From NCBI GenBank assembly GCA_029974035.1, contig JARKQG010000045.1, forward strand, positions 1-23,567: a stretch of 23,567 nt of DNA, in the 5' to 3' direction. A model generated the notes under the pieces. It ran no database searches and was not told the DNA's origin. It saw only the letters and a list, made by a program, of their open reading frames with translations. Within the stretch, counting starts at the first letter, position 1; every line of letters begins with the position of its first letter. Shown here one piece after another: positions 5,949 through 14,655 of this stretch. A program made the position numbers and the translations under genes. This DNA comes from Eubacteriales bacterium (GTDB lineage: Bacteria; Bacillota_A; Clostridia; Christensenellales; Aristaeellaceae).

Positions 5949-8297
5949 ATGCTCAGATGGATGCCGCGAAGCGATTCGGCCCCGGAGGGGCCGAGCCTGA
6001 TGGACCGGCTTTTGCGGGCCCGGGGCTTTGAAAGCCCGGAGGCGGCGCGCGCGTTTCTGCGGCCGTCCCGGGCGCAGCTCGAAGACCCCTTTCGGATGCC
6101 CGGCATGCGCGCGGCGGCGGAGCGGATCGACGCGGCCCGGCGCTCGGGACGCGTCATTTGGGTGTATGGCGATTACGATGTGGACGGCGTGACCGCCGCG
6201 GCGATTCTGACGCGCTTTTTGGCGGCCCTCGGCGCCCGCACCCGGGCGTACATTCCGTCGCGCCACAGCGAGGGCTACGGGCTCAACGCCGAAGCGATCC
6301 GCAAGATCGCCGGCGAGGACGAAAAGCCGCTGCTGGTTACGGTGGATTGCGGCGTCACCGCGGCGGAGGAAATTGAGCTCGCCAAGGAGTTGGGGCTGGA
6401 TCCCATCGTCACCGACCACCACCGGCCGGAGGAAAGGCTTCCGGACTGCCCCGTCGTCAACCCCCTTTTGGGGTACCCTTTTCCCGCCCTCTGCGGCGCG
6501 GGCGTAGCCTTCAAGCTGTGCCAGGCGCTGGACGACGAGGCAGCCTATGAATGGATTGACCTGGCGGCGCTGGGCACGGTGGCCGACGTGGTGCCGCTGA
6601 CGGGCGAAAACCGGGCGATCACCGCGCTGGGCCTCGCCCGGATCAACGCGCGGCCCCGCCCGGGGCTTCGGGCGCTGATGCGCCAGGCCGGCGTGAAACC
6701 GGGCGAAGTCACCGCCGGCAAAATTGCGTTCCAGCTGGCGCCCCGGCTCAACGCCGGCGGCCGGGTGGACAGCGCGCTCGATTCGCTGGCGCTTCTGACG
6801 GCCGAAACCGAGGCCGAGGCCGAACCGCTGGCAAGCACTCTGGAAGAAAAAAACCAGGAGCGCAAGCGGCTTGAGCGGGAGATCCTCGAGGGCGCGGAAG
6901 CGCAGCTTCGGGAATTTGACTTTGCGTCCCGCCGCGTCATCGCACTCGCCGGGGAAGGCTGGAACGCGGGTGTGCTGGGGCTGGCCGCGTCGCGGCTGGT
7001 GGAAAAGTACAACCTGCCCACGGTGCTGATGCGCCGGGAGGGCGGTGTGCTTCACGGCTCCTGCCGCTCCATCCCGGGGGTGGACATCTTCAAAATGCTC
7101 ACAGCCGTTTCCGGCCTTCTGACCCGCTTCGGCGGCCACGGCCAGGCCGCCGGCCTGACGCTTGCGGAGGAAAACCTTCCGGCCTTTTGCGGGGCGCTGG
7201 ACGACGCCATTTCCCGGGCGGCGGACCCCGAGAGCTTCGTACCCGCCGCGCGCTACGACATGGCGCTGCCGCTGTCCCGGCTCGAGGACGATTTTGTGTC
7301 CTCCCTCGCGCTTTTCGAGCCCACCGGCTTTGGAAACCCCGCGCCGGTGTTTCTGACGGAGGCCGTCATTGAGAGCCGCGAGGCGGTGGGCGCGGAGAAG
7401 GCGCACCTTCGGCTCCGGCTCCGGGACGGCGGAAAAAGCCTGCCGGGCATCGCCTTTTCGATGGGGCCGCGGGCGGGGTCGCTGCCGGAGGGCGCCCGGG
7501 TTCGCGCGCTGTACGCGCCGCGCGTCAGCGCCTTTCGCGGGCAGGAATACGTGGATTGCCAGGTCCGGGAAATCGGCCCTTTGGATTGCGAGGGCGCATT
7601 TCTCGCCTCCGGATCGGATTTTGACCGCGCGTTCCAAACATTCTTAACAAACAGGCTCTATAATAAGGCATACTCCGCGCCCGCGGACGGCGTCTGGCGC
7701 GGATTTGACGAAATTTTCGCCGCGCTGAAGAATTCGCCGCGGGGCACGCTGGTGTTGGCGGCGACGGAAGATGCGGCGCTTCCGTTCCTGCGGGCCGCCA
7801 AGGAGCGCGCGCCCGACCGGATGGACGTTTCTGTCGGCGCTTTTCCGGACGACCGGCGCGCTTTCAACGCCTTTTGCCTGCTGCCGCCGGGCGAACCGCC
7901 CTCGGGATACCCCCGGCGATTCAGCCTGGACGCGCCCTCGTCCTTCTGGGCCTACCCGGTCCTGGAGCCGGAATTGCCCCCGCCGGGCGGCGTGCCGTTT
8001 CCCGATGTGGACGGTCTTCGGCGGGTGTTTGTCGCCGCGAGGGACCTCGCCCGCAGGCCCAGCGCGGCAAAGGCGCTGAACGAGGTTGCGAAGGACCTTG
8101 GAACCGAGGCGGGCCTTCCGGCCTGCACCGCCTTTGCGGCGCTGACGATTCTCGCCGACATGAACCTGATCGTCCTCCGGGACGAGCGGCCCTTTGTGGA
8201 GGTGCCGCCGCCCCGAAAGGCCGATCCCAACGACAACCCCGCGTTTCAATGGATGCGGCGAATGTCTCGATGGGGAGGTGAACCGCTTGACACATGA
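5949..8297 (+). CDS. recJ: Single-stranded-DNA-specific exonuclease RecJ
   Basis: A 782-aa protein starting at ATG 5949, 5 bases after GGAGG. RecJ degrades single-stranded DNA 5'-3' in recombinational repair and mismatch repair. DHH phosphoesterase motifs are intact: YGDYDVDGV (Asp75, 77, 79), VDCGVT, TDHH (155-158), LGTVADVVPL and LNAGGR, followed by the DHHA1 domain with GGHGQAAG (395-402), an OB-fold segment around residues 450-540 and a long C-terminal domain (about 560-782). The length matches Bacillus-type RecJ (about 780 aa) rather than the shorter E. coli form. It has its own sigma-A promoter and overlaps the next gene, rel, by 11 bases, so RecJ and Rel are probably co-transcribed. 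The AT-richer patch near 7640-7670 (TFLTNRLYNKAY) marks the linker to the C-terminal domain. Confidence 0.97.
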   Translation: MLRWMPRSDSAPEGPSLMDRLLRARGFESPEAARAFLRPSRAQLEDPFRMPGMRAAAERIDAARRSGRVIWVYGDYDVDGVTAAAILTRFLAALGARTRAYIPSRHSEGYGLNAEAIRKIAGEDEKPLLVTVDCGVTAAEEIELAKELGLDPIVTDHHRPEERLPDCPVVNPLLGYPFPALCGAGVAFKLCQALDDEAAYEWIDLAALGTVADVVPLTGENRAITALGLARINARPRPGLRALMRQAGVKPGEVTAGKIAFQLAPRLNAGGRVDSALDSLALLTAETEAEAEPLASTLEEKNQERKRLEREILEGAEAQLREFDFASRRVIALAGEGWNAGVLGLAASRLVEKYNLPTVLMRREGGVLHGSCRSIPGVDIFKMLTAVSGLLTRFGGHGQAAGLTLAEENLPAFCGALDDAISRAADPESFVPAARYDMALPLSRLEDDFVSSLALFEPTGFGNPAPVFLTEAVIESREAVGAEKAHLRLRLRDGGKSLPGIAFSMGPRAGSLPEGARVRALYAPRVSAFRGQEYVDCQVREIGPLDCEGAFLASGSDFDRAFQTFLTNRLYNKAYSAPADGVWRGFDEIFAALKNSPRGTLVLAATEDAALPFLRAAKERAPDRMDVSVGAFPDDRRAFNAFCLLPPGEPPSGYPRRFSLDAPSSFWAYPVLEPELPPPGGVPFPDVDGLRRVFVAARDLARRPSAAKALNEVAKDLGTEAGLPACTAFAALTILADMNLIVLRDERPFVEVPPPRKADPNDNPAFQWMRRMSRWGGEPLDT

Positions 8298-10635
8298 CGA
8301 AACCCGGCCCGGTACCGGCCCGGCGAAACCCGCGCAACCGGAAGCGATCGCCCCCGCCGAGGGCGCCGCCGCGTGCGCCGAGGGCGGCGCGAAGGCGTGT
8401 CCGCTGCCCCGTCCGGTTCCAAAGCCTGACGAGGGCGCCGCGCTCGAGGAGCAGGACCCGCAGCTGAGCGCACTGCTCGCCAAGATGCGCCACTTCCACC
8501 CCAACGAGGACCTCAAGCTGGTGGAGCGCGCCTACAATTACGCGCAGGAGCGCCATGCCGGCCAGAAGCGAAAGAGCGGCAAGCCCTACTTCACCCACCC
8601 CTACCGCGTGGCCGACATCCTGGCGGACCTGATGCTGGACGCCACCACCGTGGCGGCGGGGCTTTTGCACGACACCGTGGAGGACTGCGAGGACTGCGAC
8701 ATCCACACCATCGAACAGCTCTTCGGCCCGGAGGTCGCGCAGCTGGTGGACGGCGTCACCAAGCTCAGCCGGCTGGACCTGGCCTCCCGCGAGGAGCAGC
8801 AGGCCGAAAGCCTGCGCAAGATGTTCTTTGCCATGGCCAAGGACATCCGCGTGGTGCTGATCAAGCTGGCCGACCGGCTGCACAACATGCGCACGCTGAA
8901 ATTCCAGGACCCGAAGCGCCAGCAGCGCATCGCCCGGGAGACGCTGGACGTGTACGCGCCGCTGGCCCATCGGCTGGGCATGAGCACCATCAAATGGGAA
9001 CTGGAAGACCTGTCGCTGCGCTACATCGACCCGGAGGGGTACTACGACCTGGTCGAAAAGGTGGGCATGAAGCGCGAGGAGCGCGAAAAGTCCATCAAAA
9101 ACGTCATCAACGTACTGCACGAAAAGCTGGGCGAGCAGGGCATTACGGCCGAAATCGACGGCCGGCCCAAGCATTTCTATTCCATCTACCGGAAGATGAA
9201 GAGCCAGAACAAGACCTTCGACCAGATCTACGATCTGATCGCGGTCCGCGTGATCGTCGAAACCATTCCGGACTGCTACGCCGCCCTGGGCGTGGTGCAC
9301 ACGCTGTGGACGCAGGTGCCCAACCGGTTCAAGGATTACATCTCCATGCCCAAGCCCAACATGTACCAGTCGCTGCACACCACGGTGGTGGGCATGGGCG
9401 GCATGCCCTTTGAGGTGCAGATCCGCACCCGGGAAATGCACCGCACGGCGGAATTCGGCATCGCGGCCCACTGGCGCTACAAGGAGGGCCGGCAGGCTGA
9501 CGCGCTGGATGACAAGCTCTACTGGCTGAGGCAGATTCTCGACTGGCAGAACGAAACCCGCGACCCCGGCGAATTCATGGACGCGCTGAAGGTGGATCTG
9601 TTCTCCGACGAGGTGTTCGTGTTCACGCCCAAGGGCGATGTGATCTCCATGCCCCGGGGGGCGACGCCGGTGGACTTTGCCTACTCCATCCACACCGCCG
9701 TGGGCAATAAGTGCGTGGGTGCCAAGATCAACGGCCGCATCGTGCCGCTGTCCACCGAGCTGGAAAACGGCGACTTTGTGGAGATCATGACCTCCTCCTC
9801 GTCCCACGGCCCGTCCAGGGACTGGCTGCAACTGGTCAAGACCAGCGAGGCGCGCTCCAAGATCCGCGCCTGGTTCAAGCACGAATTCAAGGACGAAAAC
9901 ATGGCCAAGGGGCGCGACATGCTGGAAAAGGAGGCCAAGCGCCTGGGCTATCAGTGGCCCCAGCTCAACAAGAGCGAGTTTCTGGAGCCGCTTTACAGGC
10001 GCTACACCCTCTCGTCGCTGGACGATCTCTACGTGACGGTGGGCTTTGGCGGGCTGTCCACCGGCCAGATTCTGAACCGGCTGGTCGAATCCTATAAAAA
10101 GACCTTGAAGCTCCCGGAGCCCGACCCGGCCAAGCTGGCGGCGGAGGCGCAGCAGCGCGCCCGCGCCGAGGCGCAAAAGCGCACGGTCAGCCACGGCGTG
10201 GTGGTGGAGGGAGAACCGGGCATGCTGGTGCGCTTTGCCAAGTGCTGCACGCCGCTGCCGGGCGACGAAATCGTGGGCTACATCACCCGGGGGCGCGGCG
10301 TGTCGGTGCACCGCAGCGACTGCGTGAACATGGCGGAATTCGCCCGGGAGCCCGAGCGGCTGATTCACGTCAGCTGGCAGGGAGACGAAGGCGCCGGCTA
10401 CAACGCCGACATCCAGATCATCGCCTACGACAGGATTGGCCTCCTGGCCGAGATCTCGGCGCTCTTCGCCAAGCTGGAGGTTTCCATCATAGCGCTGTCC
10501 GCCCGGGTGGACAAAAACAAAAACACCGCCATCAACGTGACGCTGAGCCTCAAAAATACCAAGCAGCTGGAAACCATCATCAAACAGCTTCAGAAGCGGT
10601 CGGACATCATCGAGGTGTTCCGGGTGAGCGCCTGA
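8287..10635 (+). CDS. rel: Bifunctional (p)ppGpp synthetase/hydrolase, Rel/SpoT family
   Basis: A 782-aa protein with a TTG start at 8287, 8 bases after GGGGAGG, inside the 3' end of recJ. It makes and breaks the stringent-response alarmone (p)ppGpp. Domains in order: an unusual Pro/Ala-rich N-terminal extension (about 1-55); an HD hydrolase domain with His104 and HDTVED (128-133), so hydrolysis should be active; a synthetase domain with GRPKHFYSIYRKM and RFKD (347-350), the RxKD form typical of bifunctional Rel rather than the ExDD of RelA; TGS (about 443-505); a helical/zinc-finger-like region with KCCTPLPGD (Cys653, Cys654); and a C-terminal ACT domain (about 709-780). All are intact. Its stop overlaps the dtd start (TGATG). 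As the only such gene seen it is probably the main Rel enzyme. Confidence 0.97.
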   Translation: MTHDETRPGTGPAKPAQPEAIAPAEGAAACAEGGAKACPLPRPVPKPDEGAALEEQDPQLSALLAKMRHFHPNEDLKLVERAYNYAQERHAGQKRKSGKPYFTHPYRVADILADLMLDATTVAAGLLHDTVEDCEDCDIHTIEQLFGPEVAQLVDGVTKLSRLDLASREEQQAESLRKMFFAMAKDIRVVLIKLADRLHNMRTLKFQDPKRQQRIARETLDVYAPLAHRLGMSTIKWELEDLSLRYIDPEGYYDLVEKVGMKREEREKSIKNVINVLHEKLGEQGITAEIDGRPKHFYSIYRKMKSQNKTFDQIYDLIAVRVIVETIPDCYAALGVVHTLWTQVPNRFKDYISMPKPNMYQSLHTTVVGMGGMPFEVQIRTREMHRTAEFGIAAHWRYKEGRQADALDDKLYWLRQILDWQNETRDPGEFMDALKVDLFSDEVFVFTPKGDVISMPRGATPVDFAYSIHTAVGNKCVGAKINGRIVPLSTELENGDFVEIMTSSSSHGPSRDWLQLVKTSEARSKIRAWFKHEFKDENMAKGRDMLEKEAKRLGYQWPQLNKSEFLEPLYRRYTLSSLDDLYVTVGFGGLSTGQILNRLVESYKKTLKLPEPDPAKLAAEAQQRARAEAQKRTVSHGVVVEGEPGMLVRFAKCCTPLPGDEIVGYITRGRGVSVHRSDCVNMAEFAREPERLIHVSWQGDEGAGYNADIQIIAYDRIGLLAEISALFAKLEVSIIALSARVDKNKNTAINVTLSLKNTKQLETIIKQLQKRSDIIEVFRVSA

Positions 10636-11084
10636 TGAGGCTGGTGGTGCAGCGCGTGACCCGCGCGAAGGTGACGGTGGGCGGCCGCGTCACCGGCGAG
10701 ATCGGCCGGGGCTACCTGGTGCTGGCGGGCGTGGAGGCGGGCGATACCGCCGAGGACATGCGCTATGGCGTCGAAAAGCTCTCCGGCCTGCGCGTGTTTG
10801 AGGACGACGCGGGCAAGATGAACCGTTCCATCGGGGAGGCGGGCGGCTCGGTGCTGCTGGTCTCCCAGTTTACGCTGCTGGGCGACGCGCGGCACGGCCG
10901 CCGGCCCAGCTTCTCAAACGCCGCACGGCCCGAGGTCGCCGCCCCGATGATCGACCGGATGGCCGAAGCCATCGCCGGGCGCGGCATCCCGGTGGCGCGG
11001 GGTGAATTTGGCGCCGACATGCAGGTGGAGCTGATCAACGACGGGCCCGTCACCATTCTGCTGGACAGCAAAAAGACGTTTTGA
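10635..11084 (+). CDS. dtd: D-aminoacyl-tRNA deacylase
   Basis: A 149-aa protein whose ATG at 10635 overlaps the rel stop by one base (TGATG), so translation is coupled. It hydrolyses D-aminoacyl-tRNA, and also glycyl-tRNA(Ala), to stop mischarged residues entering proteins. The two family signatures are present: SQFTLLGDARHGRRPSF (about residues 77-93) and the C-terminal NDGPVT (about 137-142), which carries the Gly-cisPro motif that selects D-residues. The length is standard for DTD1. The rel-dtd order is widespread in Firmicutes. Confidence 0.97.
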   Translation: MRLVVQRVTRAKVTVGGRVTGEIGRGYLVLAGVEAGDTAEDMRYGVEKLSGLRVFEDDAGKMNRSIGEAGGSVLLVSQFTLLGDARHGRRPSFSNAARPEVAAPMIDRMAEAIAGRGIPVARGEFGADMQVELINDGPVTILLDSKKTF

Positions 11085-11110
11085 TTTCTGACACCGCGAA
11101 GGAGCGCACC

Positions 11111-11740
11111 ATGGAAGACTTCAAATCAAGGCGCATCGAATGCGGCGGCTACGCCGCCAACAGCTATCTACTCTTCAGGCCCTCGCGGGAGGATGCGCTT
11201 CTGATCGACGCAGGCGACGATTTTGACGCGCTGATGGCAAAGATTGAAACCTCCGGAAAGCGCCTGACGGATATCCTCCTGACCCACGGCCACTTCGACC
11301 ACATCATCACGGCCAAGGCCCTTCGGGATGCCACCGGCGCGCGCATCCACATTCACCCGCTGGACGCGGCCTATCTTCGCAACCCCGCGCTCAACATGCT
11401 GGGCATGGTGGAGGCCACCAAGACGCCCTTTGAGCCCTTCAGCGCCGACGCAATGCTCTCCGAAGGGCCGATGCTGGCGGCGGGGCTGTCCATCCAGGTG
11501 ATCGCCTGCCCCGGCCACACGCCGGGCGGCGTCAGCTTTTACCTGCCGGAACAGCGGGCGCTCTACAGCGGCGACACGCTCTTCAGCGTGGGCTTCGGGC
11601 GCTACGACCTGCCCGGCGGCAACGTGCGCGCCCTGTACGCGTCCATCAAGCGGCTGACCGCACTGCCCGGCCTCACGCTGCTGCTGCCGGGCCACGGCGG
11701 CAGCGCGCCGCTTAGGCAGGTGGCGGAGGAGTACAAATGA
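11111..11740 (+). CDS. MBL-fold metallo-hydrolase, glyoxalase II-like
   Basis: A 209-aa protein. The ATG at 11111 is 6 bases after AAGGAG and is preferred to an in-frame TTG at 11081 that lacks a site. Metal ligands of a two-metal beta-lactamase fold are all present: THGHFDH (58-64), CPGH (His136), SGD (Asp155) and PGH (His195). The compact length, without the glyoxalase II C-terminal helical domain, fits the small thioester hydrolase-like branch often called hydroxyacylglutathione hydrolase family. The true substrate is unknown; glutathione is rare in this kind of organism, so another thiol ester is more likely. The stop overlaps the hemZ start (ATGA), and dtd-MBL-hemZ is a recurring clostridial order. 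Confidence 0.93.
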   Translation: MEDFKSRRIECGGYAANSYLLFRPSREDALLIDAGDDFDALMAKIETSGKRLTDILLTHGHFDHIITAKALRDATGARIHIHPLDAAYLRNPALNMLGMVEATKTPFEPFSADAMLSEGPMLAAGLSIQVIACPGHTPGGVSFYLPEQRALYSGDTLFSVGFGRYDLPGGNVRALYASIKRLTALPGLTLLLPGHGGSAPLRQVAEEYK

Positions 11741-13170
11741 TCCAACTCATCACCAATGCGCCGGCTTATTTCGCGGATCTGGCGGACGTGGCGCGCATAT
11801 TCTTTGACGAACCCGTCCGCCCGAACGAGGGGGATCGGCGGATTGAGCATGCCCATGTGCGGACGGATGACGGTTTTGAGGAGGTCTGCGCCTACGACGG
11901 CCGGCGCCTCGCCGTCAAGGTGCCCGCGGCCGAGGGCGCCCTCGAGCAGAAGCGGCTGATCAAGCGCGCCGCCAAGACGTGTCTGTATGGCCTTCTGAAG
12001 GAGGCCGTCGGCTTTTCCCCGCCCTGGGGCTCGCTGACCGGCATCCGGCCCACCCGCCTCTTCTACGAGGCGCTGGCGTCGGGCAAGACCGACGCCGAGG
12101 CCGCCCGCTGGCTGACCGAGACCTTTGACGTGGCGCCCGCGAAGGCGGATCTGCTCGGAGACATCGTCCGGACCCAGCGGTCGGCGCCCGCCGCCGCGCC
12201 GGACGAGTACGACCTCTACGTCGCCATCCCCTTCTGCCCCACGCGGTGCGACTACTGCGCCTTCCCCGCGGAGGCGGTCGGCCGCCGCAACCGCATGGAG
12301 CCCTATCTGGCGGCGCTGATGCGGGAAATTGACCTGACCGCGCTGATGATGGCCCGCAAGGGGCTGAAGCTCCGGGCGGGGTACCTGGGCGGCGGCACCC
12401 CCACGACCCTCAGCGCCATGCAGCTGGACCGGATCCTCACCACCCTCCGGTGGAAGTTCCCCGGCGCGCTGGAGTGGACGGTGGAGGCGGGCCGGCCCGA
12501 CACCATCACCCGCGAAAAGCTGAGCGTGCTGCGGGATCTGGCGGTGGACCGCATCTGCATCAACCCGCAGACCTTTAACGATGAAACGCTGCGCCGCATC
12601 GGCCGGGCGCACACCGCCCGGGACATCCTGGACGCCTTTGAACTGGCCCGGTCCTTCGACTTCCGGAACATCAATATGGACCTGATTGCCGCGCTGCCCG
12701 GCGAAACGCGCGCGGATTTTGACCATACGCTGGATGCCGCGCTCGCCCTTAAGCCGGAGGGGATCACGGTGCACACGCTGGCCGTCAAGCGCGCCAGCCG
12801 CCTGCACGAGGCGGGCTTCTCCCCGGAGGAATCCGGCGCGGCGGCGTGGATGGTGGACGAGGCCCGCGCGCGCCTGACCGGCGCGCTCTATCAGCCCTAC
12901 TACCTCTACCGGCAGAAGCACATGGCGGACAACCTGGAAAACGTGGGCTATGCCAAACCGCGCTGCGCCTGCCTGTACAACATCGACAACATGGAGGAGA
13001 CGGCCAGCGTGCTGGCGCTGGGTGCCGGCGCCATCACCAAATGGGTCTACCCCCGGGAAAAGCGCATCGAGCGCGCGCCCAATGTGCGCAACATCGAAGC
13101 CTATATCCGCGGCGCTGATGAGATGGCCGCGCGCAAGCATAAACTGATCTTCGGGAGTGAAGCATTTTGA
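11737..13170 (+). CDS. hemZ: Radical SAM coproporphyrinogen dehydrogenase-like protein HemZ
   Basis: A 477-aa protein starting at ATG 11737, overlapping the MBL gene by 4 bases. The first 150 residues are the HemZ-specific domain (GSLTGIRPTRL). The radical SAM core follows, with the 4Fe-4S motif CPTRCDYC (Cys167, 171, 174) and the SAM-binding GGGTPT, and then a HemN-like C-terminal part. HemZ-type proteins are annotated as oxygen-independent coproporphyrinogen III oxidases. The family is diverse and some members may do other radical chemistry; no other haem gene is visible here, so the substrate is inferred. Its stop overlaps the TTG of the first cyclophilin gene. Confidence 0.93.
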   Translation: MIQLITNAPAYFADLADVARIFFDEPVRPNEGDRRIEHAHVRTDDGFEEVCAYDGRRLAVKVPAAEGALEQKRLIKRAAKTCLYGLLKEAVGFSPPWGSLTGIRPTRLFYEALASGKTDAEAARWLTETFDVAPAKADLLGDIVRTQRSAPAAAPDEYDLYVAIPFCPTRCDYCAFPAEAVGRRNRMEPYLAALMREIDLTALMMARKGLKLRAGYLGGGTPTTLSAMQLDRILTTLRWKFPGALEWTVEAGRPDTITREKLSVLRDLAVDRICINPQTFNDETLRRIGRAHTARDILDAFELARSFDFRNINMDLIAALPGETRADFDHTLDAALALKPEGITVHTLAVKRASRLHEAGFSPEESGAAAWMVDEARARLTGALYQPYYLYRQKHMADNLENVGYAKPRCACLYNIDNMEETASVLALGAGAITKWVYPREKRIERAPNVRNIEAYIRGADEMAARKHKLIFGSEAF

Positions 13171-13802
13171 AAAACTGGTGGATTCCCGTCGTCGTCATCG
13201 CCCTGGCGGTGGCCATCGCGCTGACGGTCATCGGCTTTCGGCGGATCGGCCGGGAAACGCAGGTGGCTGAGGACGTGCCCAATCCGATCGCAACCATCAC
13301 CATGGAGGACGGCGGCGTGATCACGCTGGAGCTGTACCCCCGCGTCGCGCCCAACACCGTGGCCAACTTCATCACCCTGGCCCAGTCCGGTTTTTACGAC
13401 GGGCTGATCTTCCACCGGGTGATCCCCGGCTTCATGATCCAGGGCGGCGACCCCACCGGCACCGGCACCGGCGGCCCCGGCTACACCATCAAGGGCGAAT
13501 TTGCCGACAACGGCGTTCAAAACGACATCTCCCACGACCGCGGCGTGATCTCCATGGCCCGCGGCAACGACTATGACTCCGCCGGCAGCCAGTTCTTCAT
13601 CGTGCACATGCGCGCCAAGAGCCTGGACGGCCAGTATGCGGCCTTCGGCAAGGTCACGAGCGGCATGGACGTGGTGGACAAGATCGCCAACACCCCCACC
13701 GACGCCTCCGACCGCCCGCTGGTGGAGTGCCGGATGAAGTCCGTCACCGTGGACACCTTCGGCTATCAGTATACCGTCGTCAAGATCGAGGAAAATCAAT
13801 AA
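13167..13802 (+). CDS. Membrane-anchored cyclophilin-type peptidyl-prolyl isomerase
   Basis: A 211-aa protein with a TTG start at 13167, overlapping the hemZ stop (TTGA), with GGGAG upstream. An N-terminal anchor (about residues 5-23, WIPVVVIALAVAIALTVIGF) places the catalytic domain outside the cytoplasm, where it would assist folding of exported proteins. The cyclophilin core is complete: FHRVI (Arg84 catalytic), MIQGGD, GSQFF and YAAFGKV. The usual Trp of the cyclosporin site is not seen. It is followed 15 bases later by a second cyclophilin lacking the anchor; both share a 93-bp identical segment. Confidence 0.95.
   Translation: MKNWWIPVVVIALAVAIALTVIGFRRIGRETQVAEDVPNPIATITMEDGGVITLELYPRVAPNTVANFITLAQSGFYDGLIFHRVIPGFMIQGGDPTGTGTGGPGYTIKGEFADNGVQNDISHDRGVISMARGNDYDSAGSQFFIVHMRAKSLDGQYAAFGKVTSGMDVVDKIANTPTDASDRPLVECRMKSVTVDTFGYQYTVVKIEENQ
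13392..13484 (+). repeat. 93-bp identical segment, copy 1 (first cyclophilin)
   Basis: Bases 13392-13484 are identical to 13932-14024 (offset 540). The segment encodes the catalytic strand from FYDGLIF to GGPGY. Flanking sequence diverges at third positions and in amino acids, so the block is more conserved than its surroundings. Confidence 0.9.
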
Positions 13803-13817
13803 TCGAGGAGGGCTTCC

Positions 13818-14330
13818 ATGAATCCGATCGTGACCTTTGAGATGGAGAACGGCAACACCTTCACCGCCGAGCTTTACCCGGACGTCGCGCCCAACACCGT
13901 GGCCAACTTTGTCACCCTGGTGCAGTCCGGCTTTTACGACGGGCTGATCTTCCACCGGGTGATCCCCGGCTTCATGATCCAGGGCGGCGACCCCACCGGC
14001 ACCGGCACCGGCGGCCCCGGCTACCGCATCCGCGGCGAGTTCTCCGCCAATGGCGTCCCCAACGCCCTCCGGCACACCCGCGGCGTGCTGTCCATGGCGC
14101 GCTCCATGATGAAGGACTCCGCCGGCAGCCAGTTCTTCGTCATGCACGCCGACGCGCCCCATCTGGACGGGCAGTATGCGGCCTTCGGCAAGGTGACGGG
14201 CGGCCTTGAAACCGTGGACGCCATCGCCGCCGCCCGCACCGGCGCGCAGGATCGTCCGGTCGCCGACCAGCGCATCCTGAAAGCCACGGTGGACACCCGG
14301 GGACAGGCCTATACGGTGCAGAAGATGTAA
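13818..14330 (+). CDS. Cytoplasmic cyclophilin-type peptidyl-prolyl isomerase
   Basis: A 170-aa protein starting at ATG 13818 after GAGGAGGG. It is a minimal single-domain cyclophilin without signal or anchor, so probably cytosolic. Catalytic features are present: FHRVI (Arg47), MIQGGD, GSQFF and YAAFGKV. It is a tandem duplicate of the upstream gene, which has an added membrane anchor, so the pair may serve two compartments. It is the last gene of the recJ-to-cyclophilin run; a terminator follows 90 bases after the stop. Confidence 0.96.
   Translation: MNPIVTFEMENGNTFTAELYPDVAPNTVANFVTLVQSGFYDGLIFHRVIPGFMIQGGDPTGTGTGGPGYRIRGEFSANGVPNALRHTRGVLSMARSMMKDSAGSQFFVMHADAPHLDGQYAAFGKVTGGLETVDAIAAARTGAQDRPVADQRILKATVDTRGQAYTVQKM
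13932..14024 (+). repeat. 93-bp identical segment, copy 2 (second cyclophilin)
   Basis: Second copy of the block at 13392-13484, in the same reading frame of the paralogue. Confidence 0.9.
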
Positions 14331-14420
14331 CCTTTTTTCCGAATAATCGGGCTTTCTTCTGTTAATTTTTCAAAGCCATGGCGGCGCACTTTTGCCCCGT
14401 TTCCCTCGCGATCATCGCCT

Positions 14421-14456
14421 GACCGCCCGACGGAATGCCCGTCAGGCGGTCTTTTT
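14421..14456 (+). terminator. Rho-independent terminator of the recJ-cyclophilin run
   Basis: A stem of 7 bp (GACCGCC with GGCGGTC), one mismatch, 5 more bp (GACGG with CCGTC) and a 5-base loop is followed by TTTTT (14452-14456). Confidence 0.9.
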
Positions 14457-14554
14457 GTGTCAAAAATACGTCTTTTTTTTCAACGCGGCCAGGATCCAGC
14501 CATTTCGGGGCGCGCCATGGTTTGAGCGGAGGGCGTCCCGCGTCCTCGAAAATG

Positions 14555-14573
14555 ATTACATTACGCATTACGC
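14555..14573. repeat. Tandem ATTACGC repeats next to the promoter
   Basis: ATTAC (14555-14559), then ATTACGC twice (14560-14566, 14567-14573), directly abutting the -35 box of the caspase-like gene. This could be a regulator-binding site, but no regulator is identified. Confidence 0.5.
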
Positions 14574-14574
14574 A

Positions 14575-14603
14575 TTGACACGTCATGTTACCTCATATAC
14601 AAT
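14575..14603 (+). promoter_or_regulatory. Sigma-A promoter of the caspase-like gene
   Basis: Perfect TTGACA (14575-14580), a 17-base spacer and TACAAT (14598-14603). The leader would be about 45 bases, with AAAGGAG just before the ATG. Confidence 0.87.
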
Positions 14604-14655
14604 GCACTTACGAAACCTCCGGGCCGCGCATGGCCGCCTGTAAAGGAGAGCATCC

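Larger units (their letters stand above)
14331..14655. other. Intergenic region without a gene
   Basis: 325 bases between the second cyclophilin and the caspase-like gene. It holds a terminator (14421-14456), a set of 7-bp direct repeats (14555-14573) and a strong promoter (14575-14603). No coding frame with a ribosome site was found. The first 90 bases are AT-rich and show only a weak CCGA/TCGG hairpin. Confidence 0.7.

Noticed and set aside
5928..7637. Minus-strand frame of 569 codons opposite recJ
   Set aside because: Arg/Pro/Gly-rich shadow of recJ without recognisable domains.
7659..7664. TATAAT inside recJ
   Set aside because: No -35 box at 16-18 bases upstream (AAACAT at 17), and it lies in coding sequence.
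7921..10368. Long open frame on the minus strand (815 codons)
   Set aside because: It is antisense to rel and the recJ end, has no family motifs and no ribosome site. High G+C keeps such frames open.
11602..13140. Minus-strand frame of 512 codons opposite hemZ
   Set aside because: Antisense shadow of a well-supported gene.
13101..14162. Minus-strand frame with internally repeated protein sequence
   Set aside because: The protein repeat only mirrors the tandem cyclophilin genes on the plus strand.
14362..14586. Minus-strand frame of 74 codons in the intergenic region
   Set aside because: It crosses the terminator and promoter of flanking genes and has no ribosome site or known motif.
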